A DNA stretch of 26,477 nucleotides, taken from assembly GCA_910577915.1 (NCBI GenBank), contig CAJTOM010000031.1, positions 1-26,477 on the forward strand, read 5' to 3'. This document shows positions 15,314 through 23,167 of the stretch, one piece after another (the first letter of the stretch is position 1; every line of letters begins with the position of its first letter). Under the pieces are notes generated by a model. The model was given only the letters and a program-made list of their open reading frames with translations, was not told where the DNA came from and did not search any database. This DNA is from an uncultured Oscillospiraceae bacterium (GTDB lineage: Bacteria; Bacillota; Clostridia; Oscillospirales; Oscillospiraceae). The position numbers and the translations under genes were made by a program.

Positions 15314-16090
15314 ATGTTAGCACAGGAGCGGCAGCACGCCATTCTGGAGATCCTCGCCCAGCAGGGCGGCATCATCAAAATGAAGGACATCGCATCCCAG
15401 TTCCAGGTCTCCAACGAGACCGCCCGCCGGGACCTGGAGGTCCTGCAGGACCAAAAGCTGGTGACCCGCGTGTACGGCGGCGCCATCCTCACGGACCGCA
15501 GGGAGCCGCTGGCCCTGCCCCACCAGCGGGGGAGCGAGAGCGCCGGAGGGAACAACACCCGGGTGATGATCGGGCGGGCGGCGGCGGAGCTGGTCCACGA
15601 CGGGGAGGTGGTGATCCTGGCCTCCGGGTCCACCATCCTCGAGGTGGCCCGCCACCTCAAGCGCCTGCGGGACCTCACGGTGCTGACCAACTCCCTGGCG
15701 GTGATCAACGAGCTGATCGAGACCAATTTCAACATCTACGTCCTGGGGGGCAAGCTGGACAACAACGAGCTGAACATGTCGGGCGCCATGGGCGTGCGGG
15801 CGATCCAGGGCATCTTTGCGGACAAGACCTTCATCGGCGCCGGGGGAATTACCTTCCAGTACGGCGTCTCCGACTATGGCAGCAGCGACGCCGCCATCCG
15901 GGCGGAGATGCTCAGCCGGGCCAACCAGACGATTCTGGTGGCCCAGAGCGACAAGTTCGGCCGCAACACCTTCTCACTGGACACGCCGCTGGACCAGATC
16001 CACACCATCGTCTCCGACAGCGCGCTGACACAGGAGTATGCCGACGGCATCCGGGAGATGGGCATTGAGCTGATTCTCGCCCAGGAGTAG
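15314..16090 (+). CDS. DeoR-family transcriptional repressor
   Basis: This 258-aa protein is a full-length DeoR/GlpR-type repressor. Residues 1-57 form the winged HTH, with DIASQFQVSNETARRDLEVL and the family wing LVTRVYGGAI. The C-terminal sugar-phosphate-sensing domain shows IGRAAAELVHDGEVVILASG with the following ST, TNSLAVINEL, and the late ILVAQSDKFGRNTF, where family members bind phosphorylated sugars. AACAGGAGGTC lies a few bases before the ATG. The gene sits between an operon on one side and a kinase/phosphodiesterase pair on the other, both with a shared motif in their promoter regions, so it probably controls the whole locus. The likely inducer is a phosphorylated intermediate, possibly the product of the adjacent kinase; this is inference. 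Confidence 0.92.
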   Translation: MLAQERQHAILEILAQQGGIIKMKDIASQFQVSNETARRDLEVLQDQKLVTRVYGGAILTDRREPLALPHQRGSESAGGNNTRVMIGRAAAELVHDGEVVILASGSTILEVARHLKRLRDLTVLTNSLAVINELIETNFNIYVLGGKLDNNELNMSGAMGVRAIQGIFADKTFIGAGGITFQYGVSDYGSSDAAIRAEMLSRANQTILVAQSDKFGRNTFSLDTPLDQIHTIVSDSALTQEYADGIREMGIELILAQE

Positions 16091-16091
16091 G

Positions 16092-16133
16092 AACAGAGCC
16101 GGAGGAAGAAAGGTTTCTTCCTCCGGCTCTGTT
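16092..16133. terminator. bidirectional terminator between deoR and the kinase gene
   Basis: A perfect 20-bp stem (16092-16111 with 16114-16133) separates two convergent genes; the innermost pairs would open to form the loop. The stem starts with AA and ends with TT on both strands but lacks a longer T-tract. It overlaps the last base of the kinase stop codon. Confidence 0.75.
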
Positions 16134-17611
16134 TATGTCTGAAGCTGGGTGAAAATGGGCTCCAGGCGCTGGTACAGCCCTGTGTAGACGCCGTACATCT
16201 TCTCGTACTCCTCGCGGCGCTCCTCTCTGGGCAGGAAGCGGCGTTCCGCCCGGCGGCTCCTGCGGACCGCGCCGGCGTCCCGCCAGAGGCCCAGGCCCGC
16301 CAGGGCGCAGTACGCCCCGCCGACGGCCCCCGCATGGGCGTGGTCCGCCGGTACGGACACCGGTATGCCCAGCACGTCCGCGAGCATCTGCATCCAGCGG
16401 CCGCTGTTGGCCCCGCCGCCCACCACCGTCAGCGCCTCCAGGGGCCGATCCCTCAGCTCTCCGCACCGCTGGGCGCACTGGCGCATGGCGTAACAGACGC
16501 CCTCCATCACTGCGTTGACGTAGTGCCGCCTGGTGTGGAGGGGGCAGCCGTTGAGAAAGGCCAGCCGGGCCCGCTCGGACAGGGGCGGCAGCTCTCCGGA
16601 GAGCCACGGGGCCGCCAGCAGGCGGCCGGAGCCGGCGGGCAGGTCCTCCAGCTCCCGCTCCAGCAGATCAAAAATGCCGCCGCCCAGCTGAGCCCGCTCC
16701 GCCGCGTAGAACTGGTCGACGGCCCAGTTCAGGGCCAGGCCCACGGACTGCAGGGAAAACAGGACCACATCCCGCTCCCGGTCCATAGCCGCGGCGGCCA
16801 GGCCGGAGGCGGGCGCCTGGCGGTCCGTCACCGCGCCCACCCAGCCGGAGGTGCCGAAGTAGGCGTGTACCGCCCCCCGCGCCCCGCAGCCCGCCCCGAT
16901 GGCCACGGCGGGAATGTCCGCGCTGCCCGCGAAGACCGGAATCCCCGGCGGAAGCCCCAGCTCCCCGGCGGGCCCCGGCGCTAAGACCCCCGTCTGGTCC
17001 GTACTGTCCACCATGGGCGGGAATTTCTCCCGGTCCAGCTCCCCCGCCTCCAGAACGCGGCGGTAGAAGCGGTCCGTCTCCTCCGTGGGGGAGTGGATGA
17101 AGTCATTGCTCACGTCCACGGCCCACTGTCCCGTCATCCGCCGGCGTAGGAAGCTGTTCACCTCCAGGATGTACGCCGCCCGGCTGTAGATCTCCGGCCG
17201 CCGACGCTTCAGCCACAGCAGCTTGGCCCAGTAGCTCTGGCCGCTGAACAGCCCGGTCCCCAGGCGCTCGTTCAGGTATGCGGCCTCCTCCTCCCCCCGT
17301 GCGTCCAGCCAGATGACGCACGGGTGCAGCGCCCTGCCCTGGGCGTCCACGGGGATGATCCCCTTCCACTGCGTGCACAGGGAGATTCCCGCGATCCCCT
17401 CCGGCGGGATCCCCGCCTCCGCCGCAGCCCGGCGGGCGCCGGCACAGAGGGCCAGCCAGTAGTCCTCCGGGTTCTGCTCCGCCCACCCGGGCCTGGGCGC
17501 GGCCAGGGGATAGGTCCCGCCGGCGCAGGCCAGCAGACGCCCGTCCGCCGCGATCACCGCCGTCTTGACGCCGCTGGTTCCCACATCAAAGGCCATCACA
17601 TAGGGCTCCAT
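16133..17611 (-). CDS. FGGY-family carbohydrate kinase (xylulokinase-like)
   Basis: This 492-aa cytoplasmic kinase would phosphorylate a sugar or polyol with ATP. The N-terminal phosphate-binding loop is MAFDVGTSGVKTAVI. GWAEQNPEDYW and LCTQWKGIIPVD match the family's first domain. The region GSADIPAVAIGAG carries the probable catalytic Asp, in the place of the usual GGxDxxxxxxGAG. AYFGTSGWVGAVT and LTVVGGGANSGRWMQMLADVLGIPV mark the second ATPase domain. The frame is open to 17662, but AAGGAGG lies 8 nt before the ATG at 17611, so the shorter start is chosen. Xylulokinase is the closest general type; GGSDQ-like residues seen in well-known xylulokinases differ, so the substrate is open. Its promoter overlaps the divergent phosphodiesterase promoter. 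Confidence 0.88.
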   Translation of the reverse strand: MEPYVMAFDVGTSGVKTAVIAADGRLLACAGGTYPLAAPRPGWAEQNPEDYWLALCAGARRAAAEAGIPPEGIAGISLCTQWKGIIPVDAQGRALHPCVIWLDARGEEEAAYLNERLGTGLFSGQSYWAKLLWLKRRRPEIYSRAAYILEVNSFLRRRMTGQWAVDVSNDFIHSPTEETDRFYRRVLEAGELDREKFPPMVDSTDQTGVLAPGPAGELGLPPGIPVFAGSADIPAVAIGAGCGARGAVHAYFGTSGWVGAVTDRQAPASGLAAAAMDRERDVVLFSLQSVGLALNWAVDQFYAAERAQLGGGIFDLLERELEDLPAGSGRLLAAPWLSGELPPLSERARLAFLNGCPLHTRRHYVNAVMEGVCYAMRQCAQRCGELRDRPLEALTVVGGGANSGRWMQMLADVLGIPVSVPADHAHAGAVGGAYCALAGLGLWRDAGAVRRSRRAERRFLPREERREEYEKMYGVYTGLYQRLEPIFTQLQT

Positions 17612-17632
17612 TGCACATGCCTCCTTCGTTGC

Positions 17633-17654
17633 TTTTGTGTATTTTACAAATAAT
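17633..17654. promoter_or_regulatory. putative DeoR operator in the kinase/phosphodiesterase intergenic region
   Basis: This 22-nt AT-rich site begins TTTTGTGTATTTTACA and matches 15187-15208 at 18 of 22 positions. It lies just downstream of the leftward kinase -10 box and abuts the -35 box of the rightward promoter, so a bound repressor could block both. Confidence 0.5.
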
Positions 17655-17655
17655 A

Positions 17656-17684
17656 TTGACATAGTACCACAAAAAGGCTATAAT
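17656..17684 (+). promoter_or_regulatory. consensus sigma-A promoter of the phosphodiesterase gene
   Basis: A perfect TTGACA (17656-17661) and perfect TATAAT (17679-17684) have ideal 17-nt spacing. The start point would be near 17691, giving a leader of about 60 nt. Such full consensus usually needs a repressor to be controllable. Confidence 0.88.
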
Positions 17685-17689
17685 TGCAA
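17661..17689 (-). promoter_or_regulatory. promoter of the FGGY kinase gene, overlapping the opposite promoter
   Basis: On the minus strand TTGCAA (17689-17684) and TACTAT (17666-17661) are separated by 17 nt. It occupies almost the same 34 bp as the rightward promoter, each -10 touching the other's -35 by one base, so the two RNA polymerase complexes could not bind together. Confidence 0.6.
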
Positions 17690-17749
17690 CGTGGAATTTT
17701 GGAAAATCCACATAATCCCACATATCGGAGGATGAAGGAGGGCACGCAC

Positions 17750-19075
17750 ATGCAGGAAAAAATGATCGTTCTGTCCATGGACGCCATGGTCCGGGAGGAT
17801 GTGGCCTACCTGGAGAGCCGGCCCCACTTCGCGCGGCTCATGGCCGGGCGGGCGGAGGTGGAGCGGGTGGAGGGCATTTACCCCAGCATCACCTACCCCG
17901 CCCATGTTACCATCGCCACAGGGTGCTTCCCCGGAAAGCACGGGGTCATATCCAACACCGCCTTCAAGACAGTCAAGGACGGGATCGACCATTGGCACCT
18001 CTACGCCGAGCGGCTGCGGGTGGAGGACCTCTTCCGCGCCGCCAGGCGGGCCGGCCGCTCCACCGCCGCCGTCTACTGGCCCGTCACCGGGCTGAATGCG
18101 GGGATTGACGATCTGATCGACGAGTATTTCTTCCCCTACTACGGCGAGACGCCGGAGGAGGCCTTCGCGAAGCTGGGGGCCCATGAGGCGGCCCTGGAGG
18201 CGGTGCGGGAGAACCTATGCCGCTTTCCCTACCATTTTCAAAAGGGCCTTCCCCTGACAAGGGAGAACACCTTCGACGACTTTGTCAACGGCTGCGCCTG
18301 TTCCCTCATCCGCCGCCGCAGGCCCGACCTGCTCATGCTCCACAACTGCTATCTGGACAGCCTCCGCCACCGCTTCGGCGTGTTCGCCCCCCAGATCCGG
18401 GAGGGCCTGGACCTGATGGACCTGTGGCTGGGGGAGCTGATGGAGGCCATGGAGGACGCGGGGGTCTATGATCGGACCAACTTCGTGATCCTCAGCGACC
18501 ACGGGCAGATGAACTTCGTGCGGCGCGTCAAGCTCAACTGCCTGCTGGCCCGCGGCGGCTTCATTGACCAGGACGGCGCCGGGCAGGTGACGGACTGGCG
18601 GGCCTTCGCCCAGTCCAACGGGATGAGCGCCACCATTTACATAAAGGAGGGAGCGGGGAAGGCGCTGGAGCGGGAGGTGGGGGACTTCCTCCGGGGCCTG
18701 GCCCGGGAGGGCGTCTGGGGCTTTCAGGAGGTGCTCACCCGCCGGGAGGCCCGCCGGCGCTACGGTATGTACGGCCCCTTCGCCTTCATGGTGGAGACCG
18801 ACGGCTACACCGCCTTCAGCGACAGCTGGGAGGAGCCCCTGCTGGCGGACGCCGATCCGGCGGACTACCGCCTCGGCCAGGCGACCCACGGCTACCAGCC
18901 GGAGAAGGGGCCCCAGCCCGTCTTCCTGGCCAGGGGTCCCGCCTTCCAAGCGGGGGCGGTCCTGCCCAGGGCCCGCCTGGTGGACGAGGCGCCCACCCTG
19001 GCAAAGGTCCTGGGTGCGGACATGCCGGAGGCCGACGGCGTCTGCCTGGACAGCCTGCTGGCAGCCCGCCCCTGA
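17750..19075 (+). CDS. type I phosphodiesterase / nucleotide pyrophosphatase (NPP) family enzyme
   Basis: This 441-aa alkaline-phosphatase-superfamily enzyme lacks a signal peptide, so it should act in the cytoplasm. The NPP active site looks complete. Metal-binding Asp is in LSMDAM (D11) and the Thr nucleophile in PSITYPAH (T48), followed by TGCFPGKHGVISN. Asp and His are in LDSLRHRFG (D203, H207), Asp-His in SDHGQM (D250, H251), and a C-terminal His in QATHGYQP. Family members split phosphodiesters, nucleotide sugars or phosphonates such as phosphonoacetate. The ATG at 17750 is preferred over upstream in-frame starts because GAAGGAGGG lies 7 nt before it and the upstream TTG lies in the -10 box. 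It diverges from the kinase and probably belongs to the same DeoR regulon. The substrate is unknown. Confidence 0.85.
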   Translation: MQEKMIVLSMDAMVREDVAYLESRPHFARLMAGRAEVERVEGIYPSITYPAHVTIATGCFPGKHGVISNTAFKTVKDGIDHWHLYAERLRVEDLFRAARRAGRSTAAVYWPVTGLNAGIDDLIDEYFFPYYGETPEEAFAKLGAHEAALEAVRENLCRFPYHFQKGLPLTRENTFDDFVNGCACSLIRRRRPDLLMLHNCYLDSLRHRFGVFAPQIREGLDLMDLWLGELMEAMEDAGVYDRTNFVILSDHGQMNFVRRVKLNCLLARGGFIDQDGAGQVTDWRAFAQSNGMSATIYIKEGAGKALEREVGDFLRGLAREGVWGFQEVLTRREARRRYGMYGPFAFMVETDGYTAFSDSWEEPLLADADPADYRLGQATHGYQPEKGPQPVFLARGPAFQAGAVLPRARLVDEAPTLAKVLGADMPEADGVCLDSLLAARP

Positions 19076-19082
19076 CGGGCGG

Positions 19083-19129
19083 CGGGACAGACCTGCAAAA
19101 AATCTGCGCCGGCCCGTCCCGGTTTTTTT
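19083..19129 (+). terminator. probable terminator after the phosphodiesterase gene
   Basis: CGGGAC (19083-19088) pairs with GTCCCG (19116-19121), with a possible inner CAGA/TCTG pairing, followed by seven T (19123-19129). The loop is long, so strength is uncertain. Confidence 0.5.
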
Positions 19130-19151
19130 CCGAAACTCCCGCAAGAAACTG

Positions 19152-19181
19152 TTGAAAAAGGGGCGGAGGGTGTGCTATACT
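19152..19181 (+). promoter_or_regulatory. sigma-A promoter of the chemoreceptor gene
   Basis: TTGAAA at 19152-19157 and TATACT at 19176-19181 are separated by 18 nt. A small hairpin, GGCCTG-ACAGA-CAGGCC, follows in the leader near 19194-19210. I see no match to a sigma-D type flagellar promoter. Confidence 0.65.
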
Positions 19182-19248
19182 ATGCCTATATGCGGCCTGA
19201 CAGACAGGCCAGTGGAAATCTAGAGGAAAGTACGAGGGGTGTAGTATT

Positions 19249-20898
19249 ATGCGTAAAGGCATCGTCAAAATGGTGGGGATTCGGGTGGCCTTCGCCCTTG
19301 TCTCCATCGTGCTCTTCAGCTTCGCAATGACATTCAATATTTTCCGGATCCAGAGCACCCAGGACACCGCCATCAAGGCCGCCGCCCTGCTGGACAAGGC
19401 GCAGAAGGCGGAGGTGGCCCACTACAAGTGGTCCGCCAACCTCAGCAACGCCCTCTACGCCGATACCGAGTTCACCGGCAGCATGGACCCCACCACCTGC
19501 GCCCTGGGCCAGTGGCTCTACGGCGAGGAGGAGCTCAAGGATACCGCCATTGAGTCCCTGCGCAGCCAGATTGAGCCTCTGCACAAGGCCCTCCACGAGT
19601 CCGCCTCCTATGTGCTGGAGCTGAAGGGGACCAACTCGGTGCGGGCGCGGGACTACTATCAGGACACCATCCAGTCCAATCTCACCACCCTGGTGGGCCT
19701 GCTGGACCAGGTGGTGGACCGGGGCACCGTCCTGAGCAGCGAGAGCGCGGCGGACATGGAGCGGACCCTGAACATCATGCACTTCACGACGCTCATCGGC
19801 CTGTCCATATCCCTCATCTGCCTGATCAGCCTGGTGCTGTACGTCCTCAGCCGGGTGGTGAAGCCCATCATCCTCATCACCAGGGGCGCCGGCCCCCTCC
19901 ACGAGGGGCGCCTGGATCTGGATCTCCACTACAGCGCCAACAACGAGCTGGGGGACCTGGCGGGGACGCTGGAGCGCTCTCTGCGCCAGATTCACGAATA
20001 TGTGGAGGACATCAACCGCATCATGGCCCAGTTCTCTCAGGGCAACTTTGACGTGACCACCTCCTGCAATTACATAGGCGACTTCCGCTCCATTGAGGAG
20101 TCCATCAACAGCTTCACCACCACCATCTCCTCCTCCTTCGCCCAGATCAACCAGGCGGAGCGGCGGGTGTCCGGCAACGCCGAGCAGCTCTCCTCCGGCG
20201 CCCAGTCCCTGGCCCAGGGCGCTACGGAGCAGGCCAGCGCCGTGGAGGAGCTCTTCGCCACCCTGGACGATCTGAGCAAGACTGCGGAGGAGAACGTGAA
20301 GAGCGCCGCCTCCGCCCAGGCCAACGCCCGCCTCACCGGCGAGCAGGTCAGCCTCAGCGAGGAGCAGATGGGACAGATGGTCTCCGCCATGGAGGACATC
20401 GTCAACGTCTCCCAGGAGATCAGCAAGATCATCGCCACCATCGAGAACATCGCCTTCCAGACCAATATCCTGGCGCTGAACGCCGCCGTGGAGGCCGCCC
20501 GGGCGGGCTCCGCCGGCAAGGGCTTCTCCGTGGTGGCCAACGAGGTCCGCTCTCTGGCGGCCCAGTCCGACGAGGCCGCCAAGGCCACCAAGGAGCTCAT
20601 CGAGAGCTCCGTGGGGGCCACCGAGCGCGGCCGCCGCATCGTGGGCGAGGTGTCCCAGACCCTGCACAAGACCCTGGAGCTGGTGACCAAGTCCAACCAG
20701 GAGATCGGCGTTATCGCCCAGGCGGTGGAGGGCGAGGCCGCCGCCATCGCCCAGGTCACCGAGGGCATCGGCCAGATCTCCGCCGTGGTCCAGACCAACT
20801 CCGCCAGCAGCGAGGAGTCCGCCGCCGTGAGCACGGAGCTCTTCGAGCAGGTCCGCCGCCTCCAGAGCGAGACCCGCCGCTTCCAGCTGAAGAAGTAA
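19249..20898 (+). CDS. methyl-accepting chemotaxis protein with CZB-like sensor
   Basis: This 549-aa chemoreceptor has one membrane segment at about 10-31 and a second at about 177-200. The sensor between them would lie outside the cell membrane. It contains H58-x2-W61, C84-A-L-G-x-W89 and H112-x3-H116, the pattern of the CZB zinc-binding domain, in which one Cys and three His hold zinc. A HAMP domain follows (about 201-256). The cytoplasmic signalling tip carries the highly conserved FQTNILALNAAVEAARAG and FSVVANEVRSLA. It would relay the signal to CheA/CheW. GAGGGGTG precedes the ATG, and the gene stands alone between its own promoter and terminator. No flagellar or che genes are in the window. 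The ligand is unknown; zinc or an oxidant are candidates by family. Confidence 0.92.
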   Translation: MRKGIVKMVGIRVAFALVSIVLFSFAMTFNIFRIQSTQDTAIKAAALLDKAQKAEVAHYKWSANLSNALYADTEFTGSMDPTTCALGQWLYGEEELKDTAIESLRSQIEPLHKALHESASYVLELKGTNSVRARDYYQDTIQSNLTTLVGLLDQVVDRGTVLSSESAADMERTLNIMHFTTLIGLSISLICLISLVLYVLSRVVKPIILITRGAGPLHEGRLDLDLHYSANNELGDLAGTLERSLRQIHEYVEDINRIMAQFSQGNFDVTTSCNYIGDFRSIEESINSFTTTISSSFAQINQAERRVSGNAEQLSSGAQSLAQGATEQASAVEELFATLDDLSKTAEENVKSAASAQANARLTGEQVSLSEEQMGQMVSAMEDIVNVSQEISKIIATIENIAFQTNILALNAAVEAARAGSAGKGFSVVANEVRSLAAQSDEAAKATKELIESSVGATERGRRIVGEVSQTLHKTLELVTKSNQEIGVIAQAVEGEAAAIAQVTEGIGQISAVVQTNSASSEESAAVSTELFEQVRRLQSETRRFQLKK

Positions 20899-20910
20899 AC
20901 ACCGCGCTCC

Positions 20911-20943
20911 TCCCCGGCAGGCTCAGCCTGCCGGGGATTTTTT
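20911..20943 (+). terminator. intrinsic terminator after the chemoreceptor gene
   Basis: A perfect 12-bp stem (20911-20922 with 20926-20937) has a 3-nt loop and is followed by six T (20938-20943). Confidence 0.92.
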
Positions 20944-21071
20944 GGCGGCGCCGCTTCTATATATTACAAAATTATTAATTCACCGGGGCCTCTCTTCCCT
21001 TTCCGGGTCGAATATGGTAGAATCAAATCACTTGTCCCTCCACAAGACCTGTAGAAAGCGAGAGAGACCCC

Positions 21072-23156
21072 ATGAGAAAACGAGCCCCCATCAAGCACAT
21101 CCTGCCCCTGGCCCTGTGCCTGGGACTGATTCTGACGCTGCTGCCGTCGGCAGCCCTGGCGGTGGAGACCTTTACCACCAGCGACGAGGGCGCGGCCCTC
21201 ATCATGGAGTACGAGGACTTTCGTGCCATGCCCTACAGCGACAACGGCAAGTGGTACATCGGATACGGCACCCTCTGCGAGCCGGAGGACTTCCCCGGCG
21301 GCGTGTCGGAGTGGGAGGCCGAGGCGCTGCTGCGGGAGAAGCTGGTGGAGTTTGAGGACGTGGTCAACACCCTGCTCATGGACCACGGCATCTCCGTTAG
21401 CCAGGCCCAGTTCGACGCCATGATGAGCATGACCTACAACCTGGGTACCCAGTGGATCAACGAGGACTACCGCTTCTGCTCCTACCTCATCGAGGGCATC
21501 TGGCAGTACAGCGAGCAGGAGGTGGTCAATGCCATTGCCACCTGGTGCCACCAGGGCAGCACCGTGCGGGAGCACCTGGTGGACCGCCGGCTGCGGGAGG
21601 CCTTCCTCTTCCTCTACGGGGACTACGACAACGACGGGGCGGAGCGCTACACCTACATCAACTTCTCCCCCGCCGGCGGGAAGCTGGAGAACACCACGGT
21701 GTTCTACCCCGTGGGCCTGCCCTACGGGGACCTGCCTGTGCCGGAGATGGCCGGGCGCAGCTTTTTGGGCTGGTACACCAACACCGGCGTGCCTGTCACC
21801 GGGGCGGAGACGGCCCTGGAGCCCGTGTACCTCACCGCCCGGTGGGACGGCGAGGGGACCGGCTCCGCCGGGAACGACGTGGACCTCTCCCAGTGGGTCA
21901 ACCCCTACAAGGATGTGAAGGACAGCGACTGGTTCTACGCCTACGTCCGGGAGCTGAGCGCCAAGAACATCCTGGGGGGCTACCCTGACGGCACTTTCCA
22001 GGCCGCGGGCACCCTCAAGACCGGGGAGGCCCTCAAGCTCATCCTCACTGCGGCCCGGTATCCGGACCCCGGCAACGCCCCCTCCGGCCACTGGGCCGGG
22101 CTGTACCTGGAGCTGGCGGAGAACCTGGGGTGCGTCCTCCCCGGTGAGATCACCGACCTGGAGAGCCCCATCAGCCGCTTGGCCATCGCCCGCATCACCG
22201 CCGCCGCTCTGGGCCTGGAGGCCCGCGCCGGGGCCTCCCCCTTCGCCGACGTGGACGACGGCAGCGCCCTGGCCCTCTACGAGGAGGGCATCCTCAACGG
22301 CGCCGTCTCCGGCGGGCGGCGCTACTACAACCCGGACAACGCCATCAACCGGGCGGAGATGTGCGCCATCGTCTCCCGTGTGAGCTCCTGGCAGTACACG
22401 GAGCGAAACGACCCCGCCCAGTCCGGATACATCGAGTTCCGCAAGGAGACCGTCCCCGTGCTGTGGGACGTGCCCGCGGCCCCCTACAACCGGAACCTCT
22501 TCGTCCGGGACGGCAGCCGCATGTACTACAACGACCCCGCTTACACCACCGCCTGGGGCGTCGACGTGTCCCGGCACCAGGGGGACATCGACTGGCGGAA
22601 GGTGGCGGAGGCCGGCGTTGAATTTGCCTTCATCCGGGTGGGCGGCCGGGGGGCCAGCACCGGCGAGTTCTACGACGACGCCAATTTTGAGACCTACATC
22701 ACCGGCGCGCTGGAGGCGGGCATCCAGGTGGGTGTGTACTTCTACTCCACCGCCATCACCGCCGAGGAGGCCCTGGCGGAGGCGGAGTACGTGCTCGAGC
22801 GGGTCCGCCCCTACAGTCTGACCTACCCCATCGCCTTCGACTGGGAGATCTACTCCAAGGACAGCCGCAACGCCAGCATCGACCCCGAGATCATCACCGA
22901 CGCCGCCCTGGCCTTCTGCCAGCGGGTGGAGCAGGAGGGATACCGCTCCCTGATCTACGTGGGCCTGGAGAGCGCCTACCAGCGCATGAACCTCAGCCGG
23001 CTGACGGATTACGACCTGTGGTTCGCCCAGTACAACAGCCGGAACCAGCCGGACATGTATTACAACTACCGCATCTGGCAGTACACCGACAGCGGGACCG
23101 TGCCCGGCATTGGCGGCAAGGTGGACATGGATCTGGCCTTTATCCCATACTATTAA
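21072..23156 (+). CDS. secreted S-layer-anchored protein with GH24-like and GH25 lysozyme domains
   Basis: This 694-aa secreted cell-wall enzyme starts with a signal peptide (1-30, ending SAALA). Residues 36-185 resemble the GH24 phage-type lysozyme. E48 and D57 keep the usual Glu-x8-Asp spacing and IGYG follows, but the expected Thr before it is Tyr (Y62). A short InlB-like repeat with AGRSFLGWYTNTG lies at about 195-258. Residues 270-440 look like three SLH repeats (for example FYAYVRELSAKNILGGYPDG), which bind pyruvylated wall polymers. Residues 494-694 are a GH25 muramidase, with GVDVSRHQGDIDW (496-508) and FDWE (589-592, likely catalytic acids D590 and E592). The ribosome binding site is weak (GAGAGAGAC). 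The enzyme probably remodels peptidoglycan or lyses competitors. It is monocistronic, with no strong promoter recognised; a TAGAAT at 21018-21023 may serve as -10. Confidence 0.88.
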   Translation: MRKRAPIKHILPLALCLGLILTLLPSAALAVETFTTSDEGAALIMEYEDFRAMPYSDNGKWYIGYGTLCEPEDFPGGVSEWEAEALLREKLVEFEDVVNTLLMDHGISVSQAQFDAMMSMTYNLGTQWINEDYRFCSYLIEGIWQYSEQEVVNAIATWCHQGSTVREHLVDRRLREAFLFLYGDYDNDGAERYTYINFSPAGGKLENTTVFYPVGLPYGDLPVPEMAGRSFLGWYTNTGVPVTGAETALEPVYLTARWDGEGTGSAGNDVDLSQWVNPYKDVKDSDWFYAYVRELSAKNILGGYPDGTFQAAGTLKTGEALKLILTAARYPDPGNAPSGHWAGLYLELAENLGCVLPGEITDLESPISRLAIARITAAALGLEARAGASPFADVDDGSALALYEEGILNGAVSGGRRYYNPDNAINRAEMCAIVSRVSSWQYTERNDPAQSGYIEFRKETVPVLWDVPAAPYNRNLFVRDGSRMYYNDPAYTTAWGVDVSRHQGDIDWRKVAEAGVEFAFIRVGGRGASTGEFYDDANFETYITGALEAGIQVGVYFYSTAITAEEALAEAEYVLERVRPYSLTYPIAFDWEIYSKDSRNASIDPEIITDAALAFCQRVEQEGYRSLIYVGLESAYQRMNLSRLTDYDLWFAQYNSRNQPDMYYNYRIWQYTDSGTVPGIGGKVDMDLAFIPYY

Positions 23157-23167
23157 GGAAGAACCCA

